Shown here: positions 46,915 through 59,064 of the stretch, in pieces
Position numbering within the stretch: position 1 is the stretch's first letter
How the letters are laid out: each line of letters opens with the position of its first letter
Assembly (NCBI GenBank): GCA_027924585.1
Contig: BSBM01000386.1
Span: 5,162,501 to 5,226,500 of the forward strand
Length of the DNA stretch: 64,000 nucleotides
From: Larix kaempferi
Lineage: Eukaryota; Streptophyta; Pinopsida; Pinales; Pinaceae
Direction of reading: 5' to 3'
Notes under the pieces: generated by a model
What the model was told of the DNA's origin: nothing
The model's database searches: none
What the model saw: only the letters and a program-made list of their open reading frames with translations
Position numbers and translations under genes: made by a program

Positions 46915-48267
46915 GTATTAAATTGAAGCCGTTGAAACTCATATTTGCCAAATGAATTTTGACATGCGGTTGAAAAACGAAATGTAGAGAATTATGTTGG
47001 CTTTCCAATGATATTTTTTTTGAAATATTCCAATGTCATTTATCGTGTCGAATTTTCATTTATCGAAACATGTGTACTTAAAAATTTGAAGAGCAATTAA
47101 CAAGTAGTTTGTGTTCGTGCATGATAATTTAATGTTAAAGTAATAATTAAAAAAATGAAATATGTGAACATGATCTAGACAGAATGCACTAGGGATTACA
47201 TATTTTTCTTTTAATTTTTCTCGAAAAAATATATTTATTATTATTTTTCGAAAATGACCAATGAATATTTCAGTCGCATTTTGCACACATGTGTGTTCGT
47301 GCACCAAATCTTTTAATTTTTTACATAGTTTGAAAAAATAAAAATACCCTTTTGAAGATGACGCGTTTATCTAGGGCGTGTGTATTTTTTCAAATTTTTT
47401 GGATGTGTATTTTGAATTTTGTAGATTTATCTTTGAGCTCAATCGAAGTTGTCGACATGGTTTTTTAGAGGAACTTTTAGTAGAAATTTAAAAACAAAAG
47501 ACATGAAAATAAAAATTCGTAAATTTTATCTATCTAGATAGAGGATTCGTTGACGAATCCAATGGTATTAAGTCCGCTCATTAATGAGCATTTAATGGCA
47601 TGGTTTCACTCTGTGGAAGGAAGACAAAAAAACCATTCTGCAGGGAAAATGGTTATTGGCCTGTATTTTAAGCCCTCAATTGAGCTATTTGCTCGATCAA
47701 GCTTTTTTAAATACCTTGATCGAGGGCTTAACAGACCCTCAATCGAGGTTTTAACAATACCTCGATCGAGGTATTGCTCGATCGAGGGTCTGTAAAAAAG
47801 GCTCGATCGAGGGTTCGTGTGTGTAAAAAAAATCTATAAACACTGGGGCGAAATCGCGAAAGGAGTTGGCAACAATTAATGTTTCCAACTACCCTTCCCT
47901 CGTAAAAACATGAACGAACATATATATAACTAGCAAACAAGAATTCACAAACAACAATTTACCTCACTGCTATTTTTTTCTCCATTAGAGCTTTGTCAAT
48001 TTGAGCTTGTTGAATTGGAAATTTGTAATTTTCATATTGCTAAATTAAATCTCATTAGACATGTAAGATTTCTTTGTAGGCATAATTCAAGATTTCATAC
48101 TAACATTTTGTTGTTTGTTATAACAATTTGAATTTTTTTTTGTCTATTTTCATTGTAAATTGATTCATGTAAGATTTCTTTGTAGGCATATTTGAAGATT
48201 TCATATTAACATATTGTTATTTTTTATAACATTTTGAAAAAAAAATGTTTGTTTTCATTGTAGATTG
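46915..48267. other. T1 left flank before first exon
   Basis: Apart from the TCGATCGA array I see no gene. GATTCGTTGACGAATC (about 47542-47557) and GCTCATTAATGAGC are further short palindromes. From 48000 to 48260 two direct repeats share CATGTAAGATTTCTTTGTAGGCATA (about 48058 and 48165). GTAG just ahead of 48264 may be a splice acceptor. Confidence 0.5.
47670..47815. repeat. Left array of palindromic TCGATCGA motifs
   Basis: About seven copies or near-copies of CCTCGATCGAGG or CCTCAATCGAGG lie at intervals of 15-25 bases, with variants such as GCTCGATCAAGC. The motif is its own reverse complement. Arrays of short motifs near the ends are binding sites for the transposase in several plant DNA transposons; here that is inference. 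Confidence 0.8.
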
Positions 48268-49329
48268 ATGGGGAATAAAAAAAAAAGACAAAGAAAACAT
48301 GCTAGACAACAAAATGCCAATGAAGAACATGAGAAGAGTAGAGAACGAATGAGACAACAAAGAACAAGGTTGAGAGAAGAAGAAGATACACATTTGGTGC
48401 AACAAATTCCAATGGAGCACAACCAAGGTAAATTATTGAATTACATGCTTCATAATTTAAATATCATGCTACATAATTTACAAAATTAGTAACAATTTTC
48501 CAATAAATTTAACTAAATTTCATAATTTAATTTGTTTCATATTTATTTGTAATGAAATTCGTATTTATTTCATCAATTTGTTATTTAAATTTTAAATTTT
48601 GCAACAATTTTTATGTTAAATGAACAATTTTCAAGTGGCTTTAAACAAATGTTAAATTAGAACAATTTTCAAATGAAATGAAACATATAAATTTAAATTC
48701 TACTTTCATGTTAAGATATGAACATATTTTTAAATATTTTCAAATTATTTCAAAGTTGCTAACAATTTTCAAATTATGCTTCAAATTTGCTTTAACAATT
48801 TTCAAATTATTTCAAAGTTGCTAACAAATTTCAATTTTATTGTCCAACAATTTTCAAATGAAATTTGTACACAAGTAGATTCTATTTTCAAGTTAAAATG
48901 TATGTACATATTTACTATTTTCAAATTTATAAACTTTACTAACAATTTTCAATGTTATTAGAATAATTTTCAAATTAAATGTACATTTGGACATTATTTT
49001 GAAGTTAAATTGTACATATTTAACTAATTGCAATTTTTTAAGTTACTAACAATTTCAAGTTAAATATAATTTAAATTCTTGTTTTGTTAGAAAATTCAAT
49101 TTCAAAACAAATGAATGAATATTTTGAAATGAACATGTTGTGATAGTTATGTATTAGTTATAATTTATTCAATTTGAAAACAAATTAATGAATATTTTCA
49201 TAGTTATGGTGGTTGGCAATATTTTCATAGTAATGAATATTTGAATACAAATGAATGTTCAAAGATCTATTTAATTATAATGTTTACTTTAAAAAAATTT
49301 CATCAATCATATGTACTTTTATTTACATA

Positions 49330-50760
49330 TAACATGACATGTCACCATGATAAGATTAATGATTAGAATCATATCCTTTGTTAGGACAAATTGGAAATAA
49401 TTATTTGCAATGTTTGCAACCTTGCATTGATATGTGAAACATTATTGATAAAAAAAATCATTAAATTGCAACTTATGATAAAAATTACACTTTCCATAAT
49501 TGTTTATTGTTGAAATTGCAAAATCATCAACTATTGAAATTCTATGGTAGAAGTGTTGTAATCATTTATTCTTTGTGGTGATTTGCAACTTGTATTTTAA
49601 ATATTTATTTGTTTATTTGATACCATAAAGTTAAAATAACATTTTTCTTCTAATGTATTTAAGTAAAATGGACATAGATTGCATAAAGAAAATTTGCCCA
49701 CAATTATGTAATGTGATGATTATAAATAATATTAATTTTTATGCTCACAATAATTTTTATCAAGTTATTAATAATTATCTTGAGTTAAATATATATACTT
49801 GATTTTCAAACTTTACTAGTAATTATCAAACTAAATGTACAATTTCAAGTAGCATGTACATATTTAGTTGTTTTGAAATTAAGTTGTACAAACAATTTTC
49901 TTGTTTTAATGTATTTTCAATACTTGTACATTTTTCTCAAGTCACTAGCAATTTTCAATTTGTTAATTTGCATGTACAACAAATTTCAAGTTACTAGCAA
50001 TTTTAAAGTTAAATATACAACTTGTATTTAACATGACATATCACCATGATAAGATTAATGATTAGAATCATATATTTTGTTATGACAAATTGGAAATAAT
50101 TAAATTTGCAATGTTTGCAACCTTGCATTGATATGTGAAGCATTATTGATAAAAAATCCTTAAATTGCAATTTATGATAAAATTACAATTTCCATTTAAT
50201 TGTCTATTGTTGAAATTGCAAAATCATCAACTAATGAAAATGTTATTTTGCATTAAAAATTATGAATTTCTCCTCAATCATATCACTATGTAATGTTTTT
50301 AATTAAATATCGTATTCATCTCTAAATCAATGTTTTTTTCCCCACATTTAGAGTATAATAGGTATGTTATCATGGGTAGAAAATCGATCTTAAATTTTTA
50401 TTTCATGTATATACAACATGGGATGCATGATGTTGTCCTTGAAATTCTAGGGTAGAAGTGTTGTAATCATTTATTCTTTGCATGGTGATTTGCAACTTGT
50501 ATTTTAAATATTTATTTATTTATAAATTATACTATAAAGTTAAAATAACATTTTTATTGTAATGTAAAAGTAAAATGGACATAAATTGCATAAATAAAAT
50601 TTGCCCACAATTATATAATGTGATGATTGTAAATGATATTAATTTGTATGCCCACAATAATTTTTATCAAGTTATTAATAATTATCTTGACTTAAATATA
50701 TATAGTTGATTTTCAAGTTACTAGCAATTTTAACGTCAAATGTACAAGTTACTTTCAATT
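49330..50760. repeat. Two direct copies of a 500-700-bp AT-rich segment
   Basis: AACATGACAT.TCACCATGAT at about 49330 and 50029, then matching sequence to about 49540 and 50240. The match continues with GTAGAAGTGTTGTAATCATT at about 49548 and 50452. The offset changes from 700 to about 900 between the two blocks. Confidence 0.8.
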
Positions 50761-50864
50761 TCAAGTTACAAGCAATTTCAAATTTTACTAGGAATTTCAA
50801 ACTTTACTTCTAGAACAATTCTCATGTTTAATTAAGTTAGCAATTACAAGCATCTGTTGCAAGT

Positions 50865-51295
50865 TCTGATATGGGAATAATCCCTGTCCGCTTAACTGTG
50901 GGAAGTACTTGGACATAAGCCCTAAAAATCATTGTGAGGAATACCACAGAAACCCCAGAGTAGCTGGCGCATTGAGAGGACCTGCCAGCGAAAATGGCAA
51001 CGACCCCTACTTAATTGACTAGTTTTTCCCCGTGAGGTAAACCAAGAGTTGTCATTTGTGGCCAAGCGGTTATCAGTTTTACCTGAGTTGTGGAGTGAGG
51101 GGTACTGCCCCAATACGCAAGCCATCGGACAACATTGGTGGCCGAGTGAAACACCTGAACTTTTAGGAAGCCGAACATACCTGGGGTCCATATCTATTTT
51201 CAGTTGAACTGTTGTCGATCACTTCCACGCCATTTCACTAGCACCTCGACGTTTTGGTGTAACGGATCGTATCACTTGAGAAATTTCAAATTTCA
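50865..51295. other. GC-richer block of unknown origin in T1
   Basis: About 430 bases of balanced composition within sequence of roughly 75 percent A+T. A minus-strand frame of 89 codons (51191-50922) has no recognisable domain. GTGGCCAAGCGGTT near 51057 and GTGGCCGAGTG near 51140 resemble the A box of tRNA-Ser/Leu genes, but no convincing B box or cloverleaf follows. Confidence 0.45.
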
Positions 51296-54200
51296 AGCTA
51301 CTCAAGAGTAATTTCAAATTTCAAGTTACTAGCAATTTGGATTTTTACTTAGAATAATTCTGAAGCTAAATGTATTAGTTGGAAAATTCAATTCACATGC
51401 AATTTTTAATTTTTCAATTTTTCAATTTCCACATCAAATTTCAAGTTACTAGCAATTTTAAAGTTCAATGCACAACTATCAAGTAACCAATTTTCAGTTT
51501 GTTAATTTACATGTTATGCGGGGAGAGATTATGGTCAGACATCACATCATGGTGATCAAGAATCACATGACCCTGTTCCCCCTCATGATCCTGATCAGCC
51601 ATCACATGACACCTTTCCCTCTCACATTGAAAATATAATTGGGAGTTGCAGTGGGTTGGAAGGGGTGGAAATTTTCTAAAGGATTGTGTAGTTGTTTCTT
51701 CACAAGAAGAGATTGGGAACTCGATCCCTGGTCGGAGAGTTAGAGAGTATGTCAATAACATAATCAAGTCATATTTTGAAAAACATTCAACGATGGCACA
51801 AGCTCAAATCCTACTTGGGTTGATAAAACAAAAAAAATTTAAACGTGCCACAAAAATGTTGGGTTTTCAAGATGTTAAAACAAAAAAGACATGCGAGAAT
51901 GCAATAGAAAATGTAAGAACTGCATTATTTTCATTGAGAAAATCAAGAAACAATGATACCCGAGCTACTCGTAAGGCAATTACAATGGATTTTGTGGCAC
52001 AAAGCACCTCAAGAAATCGAATGGTATCAACAATGGCATCATTGCTCAATGTTTCAAAAAGAACATTCTCAAATATTCTAAATTCAGGGTCCAAATAGAT
52101 GAAAGTGATGAAGCTGCTTGTTGGGCTCTTATTTGTAGGGAACCCTATCGAGATAGGATGGCAGCGGGCATTAGAGAGAAGGTGATAGAGTTTTGGGATA
52201 GTCATTCTCATGCTATTTTAGATCGAAAGCATGTCCTGCGACAATGTTTATCCAGAGGCATTTATCAGGAGCACTGTAAGCATGTGATGGAGATGATGGG
52301 AGTTGCACTTTACGAGGAATTCCAAGAAACCAATCCCGGTGTTCAAATATCATTTAGCATGTTCAACAAATTGAAACCATGGTATATTAGGCCGAATACA
52401 ATTCACGACACTTGTTGCTGTCGGTACCACGTTGAATTTCAACTATACTATGACACATTTCTGGATTTTTGCAAAAGGCACTGGAACGGTGTACTAGCTC
52501 CTCACACAGTGTGAGATTTTATTTGTATGATACTATGCAATAGGAATCCTGAACACGTGTTTTTTAATAAGAGGTGTGTAGGTGGGAGAAAATGCCATGA
52601 ATGTAGTGATTTGACATTGCTCCATAGGAACTTTCCTATCGATCCAACACACCATGGATTGTCAGATATCAACCTTAGGTGGAAGAGGTACGAGTACGTC
52701 ACCATGAATCCAACACCTTCTTCATATGTACCATCCAAGAAGATCGACTTGCTGAATGATGAGATTCCTGTTTCAGATTTCATGGAGAAGTTTCAAAGTC
52801 AAATTTATAAATACATAAAGCACTCCCATAGGTCTAGGTGGCAAGCTTCATAATTCAAACATTCCCGTGAGGTATTTGAGCTGGGCACAATCTTATCAGT
52901 GGTAGATTTTGCGGAGAACTACACCTTTGCTCCTCAGAGAGAGATACAGAGTGATTACTATCACTCCGACCAAGTGTCTATGTTCGTACATGTATTGTAT
53001 AGACATGCTCAGGAAAACATTGATGGTAGGGATAGCACTCCCCAGTCACGTGAAGTGATCAAGGAGTACTATTTTTATGTTAGTGATGATCGTGAGCATG
53101 ACACATTGTTCGTTCAACACTACTTTGGGTTGATTTATGATTCATTCAGGTAGAGAGGCGTATCATTTACTGAACACTGAATTTGGTCAGATGGGTGTGC
53201 AGGGCAATTCAAATTGGCATGCTCATTTTATTGGTTGAGTCGCCTGCACAAACAGATAGGAATCCGACACACCTGGATCTTTTTGAGACAGAGCATGGAA
53301 AGGGTGAACATGATGGCGCAGGTGCATGTGTGAAATGAGCACTTCGGAGGTACCAGATGAGTCATGGTGCAACCCGACTCAAATTCTCCATTGAAGTAGT
53401 TGATTGGTGCACACGTCATTTGGGACATTAGGGTCGCGAACAAGCAAGGCCGGTGTGCAGGTAATAAAATCCAAACTCAATTAATAAGCTAATAACATTC
53501 AATATCAACATTTCCAAAAGAACACATGTACTCAATAGGAATTTACATATGACAAACTAAATTCCATGCAGGTTCTTCTGGGATGTTGCCCTTGGAGATG
53601 TTAATAGATCCATGCCATGGTATTGTGACACCATCCCTGGTACAAGGGAATTTCATTCTGTTTGAAGTAAAGATATGGGGGACATATTTTCCATTGAAAT
53701 GAGGAAGTATGCCTACTTTTGCGATTTTTGCATTGATGCAAATGGATGCAGGCTTGATCACTGTGAAAATGATTTATATGTCAAACCATGGAAATATGTA
53801 TCTCTTAATCCAAAGGGCCCACATCCAATTCCAACATGGCAAGAGATGCACATTGAAGAGACAATGGTCTAATTAGATTATGATTGAGTTTTCGATATGG
53901 CTAGGGAAGGTACAAGAGTCTTCATTAAGTTAATTAGTTCATTATATCTTACACATATACAAATGTTGTAGAAATTTGCACGTATGACATTTGAATAATA
54001 TTTGTAATTTATCTTGTAGGTGATGTATTCGTTTTCATTGCACCCCTCCACAACCAAGAAAATGTTGCATACTTTTTGATGCAGTGCACGTAAATAAAGA
54101 GTAGATTGGTGCGACCCTACCAAGATGGGGACTTATACCAGGTTGGAGACATGGCTCTAATGGGACACGTTTTTGAAAAAGTGAAAAATTAAATAGGTTG

Positions 54201-54394
54201 CTCACATTATTTACAGAGATTTTATGCTTGAATATATATCATGTCAATACAGTCATTTGGTGGTTGCAACTCGGATGCCTCTAACAGAAATCAAGGTGAA
54301 GAGAGGTGATCCAAAGAGATGGAAGATGACAAAAGATGACCATGATCGTATTATGGATACTTGCATTCCTATAGCCCATTGGCCAGATGAATGA

Positions 54395-56735
54395 GTTACA
54401 TGTATGCCACTTGCATCATTAGCATAGTTTTCATGTTGTCTTGTGTAATATTTGTTTGGAGATTTTTGTGGAGGTTGTTTTATAAACGTATTTTTGTAGA
54501 TGCTTTAATGTCAAGAATACAAATACCATATGGGAGGCTTTTGTGAAATTTGGGTCATGGTGCTCCAATGTAAATACAATTGAACATGTGCATGTTCTAA
54601 TTTTATATTTTGATTTCAAATACAATTGTAATGTAATTGAGAATTTAAAATACATCTATACAATGTGGAATGGTAAAATTTAAATTTTGAATTGTACAAT
54701 GATTACCATTTTGTGCAACATTCTTTAATATATGAATTTAGAAAATTTTGGGCATTATAATTATTGTTTGGACCACACATTCTTGTATTGATAACCTAGA
54801 ATTTTTGCTATTTAGGACTATTGTGTTTCCCTTGATTGTTCATAGTCTATCATTGAAGCTTCAACCAGAGGTCTCATACATACCCATGTGTGGTATATAT
54901 GTGACTCTTCCTTAGCTATATTTTTTGTGACGTGACCGCAATCAATCCATAGTTTTTAATTTTTCTTACTAAGTGAAATGAAGGGAACCAAAACACTCCA
55001 ATTTGATTTCCTTCCAAAGCAATTGATCAATAATTAGATTGACCTTGCTAGTAGAATTTTTACATTCGTGGGTGACATTTAGTTATGGTGATTTGGTGGT
55101 TGAAAATCCCTTTGCTTGACACTTGTTATAATTCACATAATTCTTGAATTCACTTGTTATAATCTTGTATCGTGGTGAACTATGTTCTTGATGGCATCAA
55201 GTGCAAGCCATGATGAGATGAGGATTACATCGTCCATATCATCAAAATGATTTGTAAGGTTTTGTCATAAGTAGTTGGGAAGCATAGTCTCACAAAACAT
55301 TATTTTGTTTGTTGATGTAAGAATTCATTAACTTTACATACTTGCATTCAATAAAAAGTTATTTTGTACATGTTGATGTGAACATTCAACATACAAGCAT
55401 AGTACATGGAAAGGTAATAACTTGTACATGCCTTCATATATGCAACTTACCTAGTTGGATCAAATGGTGTCATTATCTCCATTTGTCATCAAAACATAAA
55501 TCATATCAAATAGTTGTACAAACATAGTTTCTAACATAGTTGTACAAGCATCTGCTATCAACATATTTCCATTTCTTATATTAACTAGGTGGTTATTCCC
55601 ATTGCCAAGAAAACAAACCATACCTTTATGACTTTAGATTAGAGCACACACTTAAAAGAAAATAACACAAAGATTACCTGCATACTATATAACTTGTAAT
55701 TATATAATTTTGTCTCAAGGGATATTTCACACTCTCAATGGACAAAAAAATTCTTATATACAACAACACATTGAATTTTCAATTGAAATTACACATTAAA
55801 TTTTCCATGGAATTGAATTGGATTGTGGAAACTGTAAGTGAATTGTAATGTGTAGACAACATAATGCAAAATGTCAATTTTAATTTCAAATGTATTTTAA
55901 TTTTAAATTTTGATTTCAAATACAAAATTGAGAATTTAAAATACATCTATATACAATGTAAAATTGTAAAATTTAAATTTTAGATTGTACAATGTATCAT
56001 AATTTAAAATTTTTATTTCAAATGCAACTGTAATGTAATTGAAATTGAACTTGTAAATTGGAACAATACATTGTATTCTCAATTGAAATTACACATTAAA
56101 TTTGAGATTTGAATTTTAAATTGTAATTGAATTGGAATGTGTAAATTGTAATTGAAATGTAATGTGTAGACAACATAATGTAATCAAAATTTCAATTATT
56201 AATTTCAAATGTATTCCAATTTTACATGTTGATTTCATTTCTGCAATTGTAATGTAGTTGAAAACGAGCTTTCAAATTGCAATTGAATTGGAATTGAAAT
56301 TACACATTAAATTGGAAATTTTACATTGTAATTGAATTGGAATTGGAATTTCAATTTTAAAACGTAATGTATGTATTCAATTCTAAATTTTGGAAGATGT
56401 TCTCTAATGTAGTCGAAATTTGCATTTTAAATTGAACTAAATTGTAACTACACATTAAATTTGCATTTGAAACGAAAAAACATAAATTTGTAACTGTAAT
56501 AACTATGTCCAGATCTAATATAAAAAACAATCGATTTCAAATCATATACAAAATACACATGAAAACATCAATATGATAAAATATACAAAATATCCAAAAG
56601 TCCATATCCAAAGTCCATGTATAAATGATATAAATCCATATCCAAAACATGATAACGTATATATAGATCATCCAAAACATGAAAATATATCAAATATGAA
56701 AATATCCAAAACATGGAAATGTATAGATCATCAAC
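54395..56735. other. AT-rich spacer between the two T1 genes
   Basis: About 2.3 kb with no convincing gene. The part 55740-56500 is built of degenerate AATTGAAATTACACATTAAATT and TTTAAATTGTAATTG segments. Both flanking genes end towards this spacer, so it should contain their 3' ends. Confidence 0.6.
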
Positions 56736-58767
56736 TCATCGGCCACTACCCCCACAAGGCATGTGATCATCCCTCTGACTTCCCTCATGTGCAGCAGCCC
56801 GTTGCTATCTCTGAGACTCTAAGTCCTCAAGGAATTGCGCCATATCCGTTGTGTCAATGGTGATATCCAGGATCTGGGTAGGAATACGGTTAGATGGCCC
56901 TTCATCAGGATAATGTACTCGAGCTACATCCCAACTATGTGTGAAATCCATTGCAGCATTGACACCCGCCTGTTGCGATGCCTATGTAATAGGCCATTAC
57001 ATGTAATAAGTTAGATTTATTAAAAATTAAAACTAAATTTAACATAATTTAAAAGCTATCCGTAAAAAATTAAAACATAAAGTACAAAAATCAATTACTA
57101 AATGTGACTAAATAACATGAATTGGAACATAAATTAAAACTCACATGTGTCTCTGAACCTGGCTTGTCAGAACCTTCGCGGTCCTCATATCCATAATCAG
57201 GATCTACCACCTTTCCGTTGCCCTGTACAATTTGAAATTCATTTGAAGTTAAGATCTACAACATAAAATCTCGAAAATTAAGAAATAAAACACAAATTAT
57301 TTAAACTGAGAAATAATATTCAAACAAAAATTAAATTGGAACATAAATTATAACTTATCTCGATTGGCGGACCAATCGATGGCTTGCTAGAAAAGAGTTG
57401 ATCCATGAATGGGGTCCCCTGCATGGATCAATAGAATACAACTCCATTAAGTATTATTGACCATTCAATTTGCGACATTGATATGATGTAACATGAAGAA
57501 CATATATACATAATTGTACAAAAGTATACCTGTTGTGTAGCGACGCATCTACGATATAACTGAAAGTATGCATCTCGCACTAACTCATCATACTGCAGTA
57601 GGGTCTCGTGATCGAAACTCCTGAGCATGTCACTAGAGACATGCTCTATCTCTGGCTCTGCAGGTGGAGAGGGTGGTCTAGATGCCTCTCCATGCGCAAC
57701 AACAGCAACACTTCCCAAGGAAGTAAACAACGAGTCTACAAGGTTAGCTCTAGCCTCTGCAGCAAGCTGAGATGATTTTGCCACATCCCCCAACCTGATA
57801 ACTGCCCTGTTTGGAAGCGATACCAACCTCAGAGCGGGTGGCATGAAGGTAGGGTCTCTCCGAGCTCCAAGACGTTGGTAGGAGCATCCCCTACCAACCC
57901 CATAGAACTAGGACCTTGTGCTAGTGTAATCTGAGTGCATGTCCAAAACAAACTTTGCATAAACATGTTTTGCAAAGTACAATGGGACCTGGTGATGGTG
58001 GGGGAACATGCCTCACGCTATCACGAATCTATCATATATATGTGGTGCAGCGACCTCCAACTTAAACTCCCTGAGTCTAAGCGGTTGACCAGGGTCGCGG
58101 TCAGGAAGGATGTCGAATAAAGTGCCCTTAATGTCATTCCCTCTTATGGCAACTTTGACATCATCCCATTTGTGGATCCCAATGACACCATCTCTCCTCC
58201 TCTGGAATGAATGTCACCAAATGTCACTGAGAGGTCCTATCCTCCTGTAGAGGGTCAACATCTCATCAACTGCTAATAATATCATCGAGAAAGATCGTCG
58301 TGTGGGAGAATCCTCCCTCAAAGTGCTCACACATGAGCTCACCCACTCTCGCTGGGAAATGATGTCAGCGAGAGTGATCTATGTGACCGCATCATCATAT
58401 GATCCCCCTGATGGGGCACTTACGATCCGAACCAAAAAAAATATGTTACTAAAAATATATATTATAACTTGCAGCCGAAATTCAATGCATTATATACTAA
58501 AAATTTACTGAAAATGTGCTAACAAAAAATACGCACCCGATGCACTCGTGTATTGTTGCACATCCTCCTCCTGGGGATCCACATGTATGTCGTCGGGATG
58601 AACCGACACACTATCTCTCCTACTGCCACCACTAGTGGTAGCCGACCCCGGCCCGGCATCACTCCTCGGTGAACGGGAGCATTGCTGATGGCCGCCCTGT
58701 CGGGCGACGTCAGATCCTCTCGTGCTTCACGGAGCACGAAGCACTGAATCTCTCTCTTCAGGACTAT
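56736..58767 (-). pseudogene. T1 second gene, multi-exon, function unknown
   Basis: Minus-strand exons with good GT...AG joints: 58767-58537; a middle part ending at 57530 with one long open stretch (57844-57530); 57418 to about 57359; 57222-57145; 56981-56736. The joint after the third exon has AT where GT is expected. The product has an Ala/Arg/Pro-rich middle (PPSPPAEPEIEH) and a Gln/Asp-rich end (TTDMAQFLEDLESQRQQ, in which the second-last Gln is now a stop codon). No domain is recognised. Its position beside the transposase gene, in convergent orientation, suggests an accessory gene of the same element. A captured host gene is the alternative. Stops near 56818 and in the part 57900-58430 suggest decay. 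Confidence 0.5.
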
Positions 58768-59064
58768 CTGCATCACATTTCAATTTCTAATTCTAATTTT
58801 CTTTCAAATTCTATTCCAAATTTCACATTTCAATTTCAATTTCAAATTCAATTCAAATTTCAAATTCTATTCCAAATTTCACATTTCAATTTCAAATTTC
58901 AAATTCTATTTCAAATTTCACATTTCAAATTCAAATTCAAATTTCAAATTCTATTTCAAAATTCACATTCCAAATTCAAATTCAAATTTCAATTTCAATT
59001 TCAAATTTCAAATTTAAATTTCAAATCCAATTCCAAATTCAATTTCAATTCCAGTTCAAATTCA
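58768..59064. repeat. TTTCAAATTC-type minisatellite
   Basis: About 300 bases of degenerate TTCAAATTTCAAATTCAATTTC units. It opens a plus-strand frame of alternating Phe, Gln and Asn codons that I take to be a by-product. It abuts the probable first splice acceptor (CAG) of the minus-strand gene. Confidence 0.85.

Larger units (their letters stand above)
48428..51500 (+). other. Long putative first intron of the T1 transposase gene
   Basis: About 3 kb, very AT-rich, with many AACAATTTTCAA-type motifs (48560-49100). A segment at about 49330-49860 recurs at about 50030-50760 with some 200 additional bases inside the second copy (about 50240-50445). A GC-richer block at about 50865-51295 is listed separately. 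I see no other gene. Confidence 0.5.
48268..54394 (+). pseudogene. T1 transposase-like gene, multi-exon, decayed
   Basis: Probable exons: 48268-48427, with a basic Arg/Lys/Gln-rich start and GT at 48428; about 51530-53460; 53572-53909; 54020-54180; 54253-54394 with TGA at 54392. The last four joints keep frame across GT...AG. The large exon holds VVDFAENYTF (52897-52926), WSDGCAGQFK (about 53180) and, after a one-base shift near 53284, FETEHGKGEHDGAG (about 53282-53325). These look like the D, D and E positions of an RNase-H-fold transposase. A Cys-rich segment precedes them (CCCRYH; C..C.RC..GRKC..C near 52540-52605). Stops at 52512, 52851, 53151 and near 53177, and shifts near 52080 and 53284, make it a pseudogene. 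The family resembles uncharacterised transposase-like proteins; I cannot give it a superfamily name. Confidence 0.6.

Noticed and set aside
51057-51155. tRNA-like sequence (GTGGCCAAGCGGTT)
   Set aside because: No B box, no acceptor stem and no cloverleaf can be drawn around either A-box-like motif.
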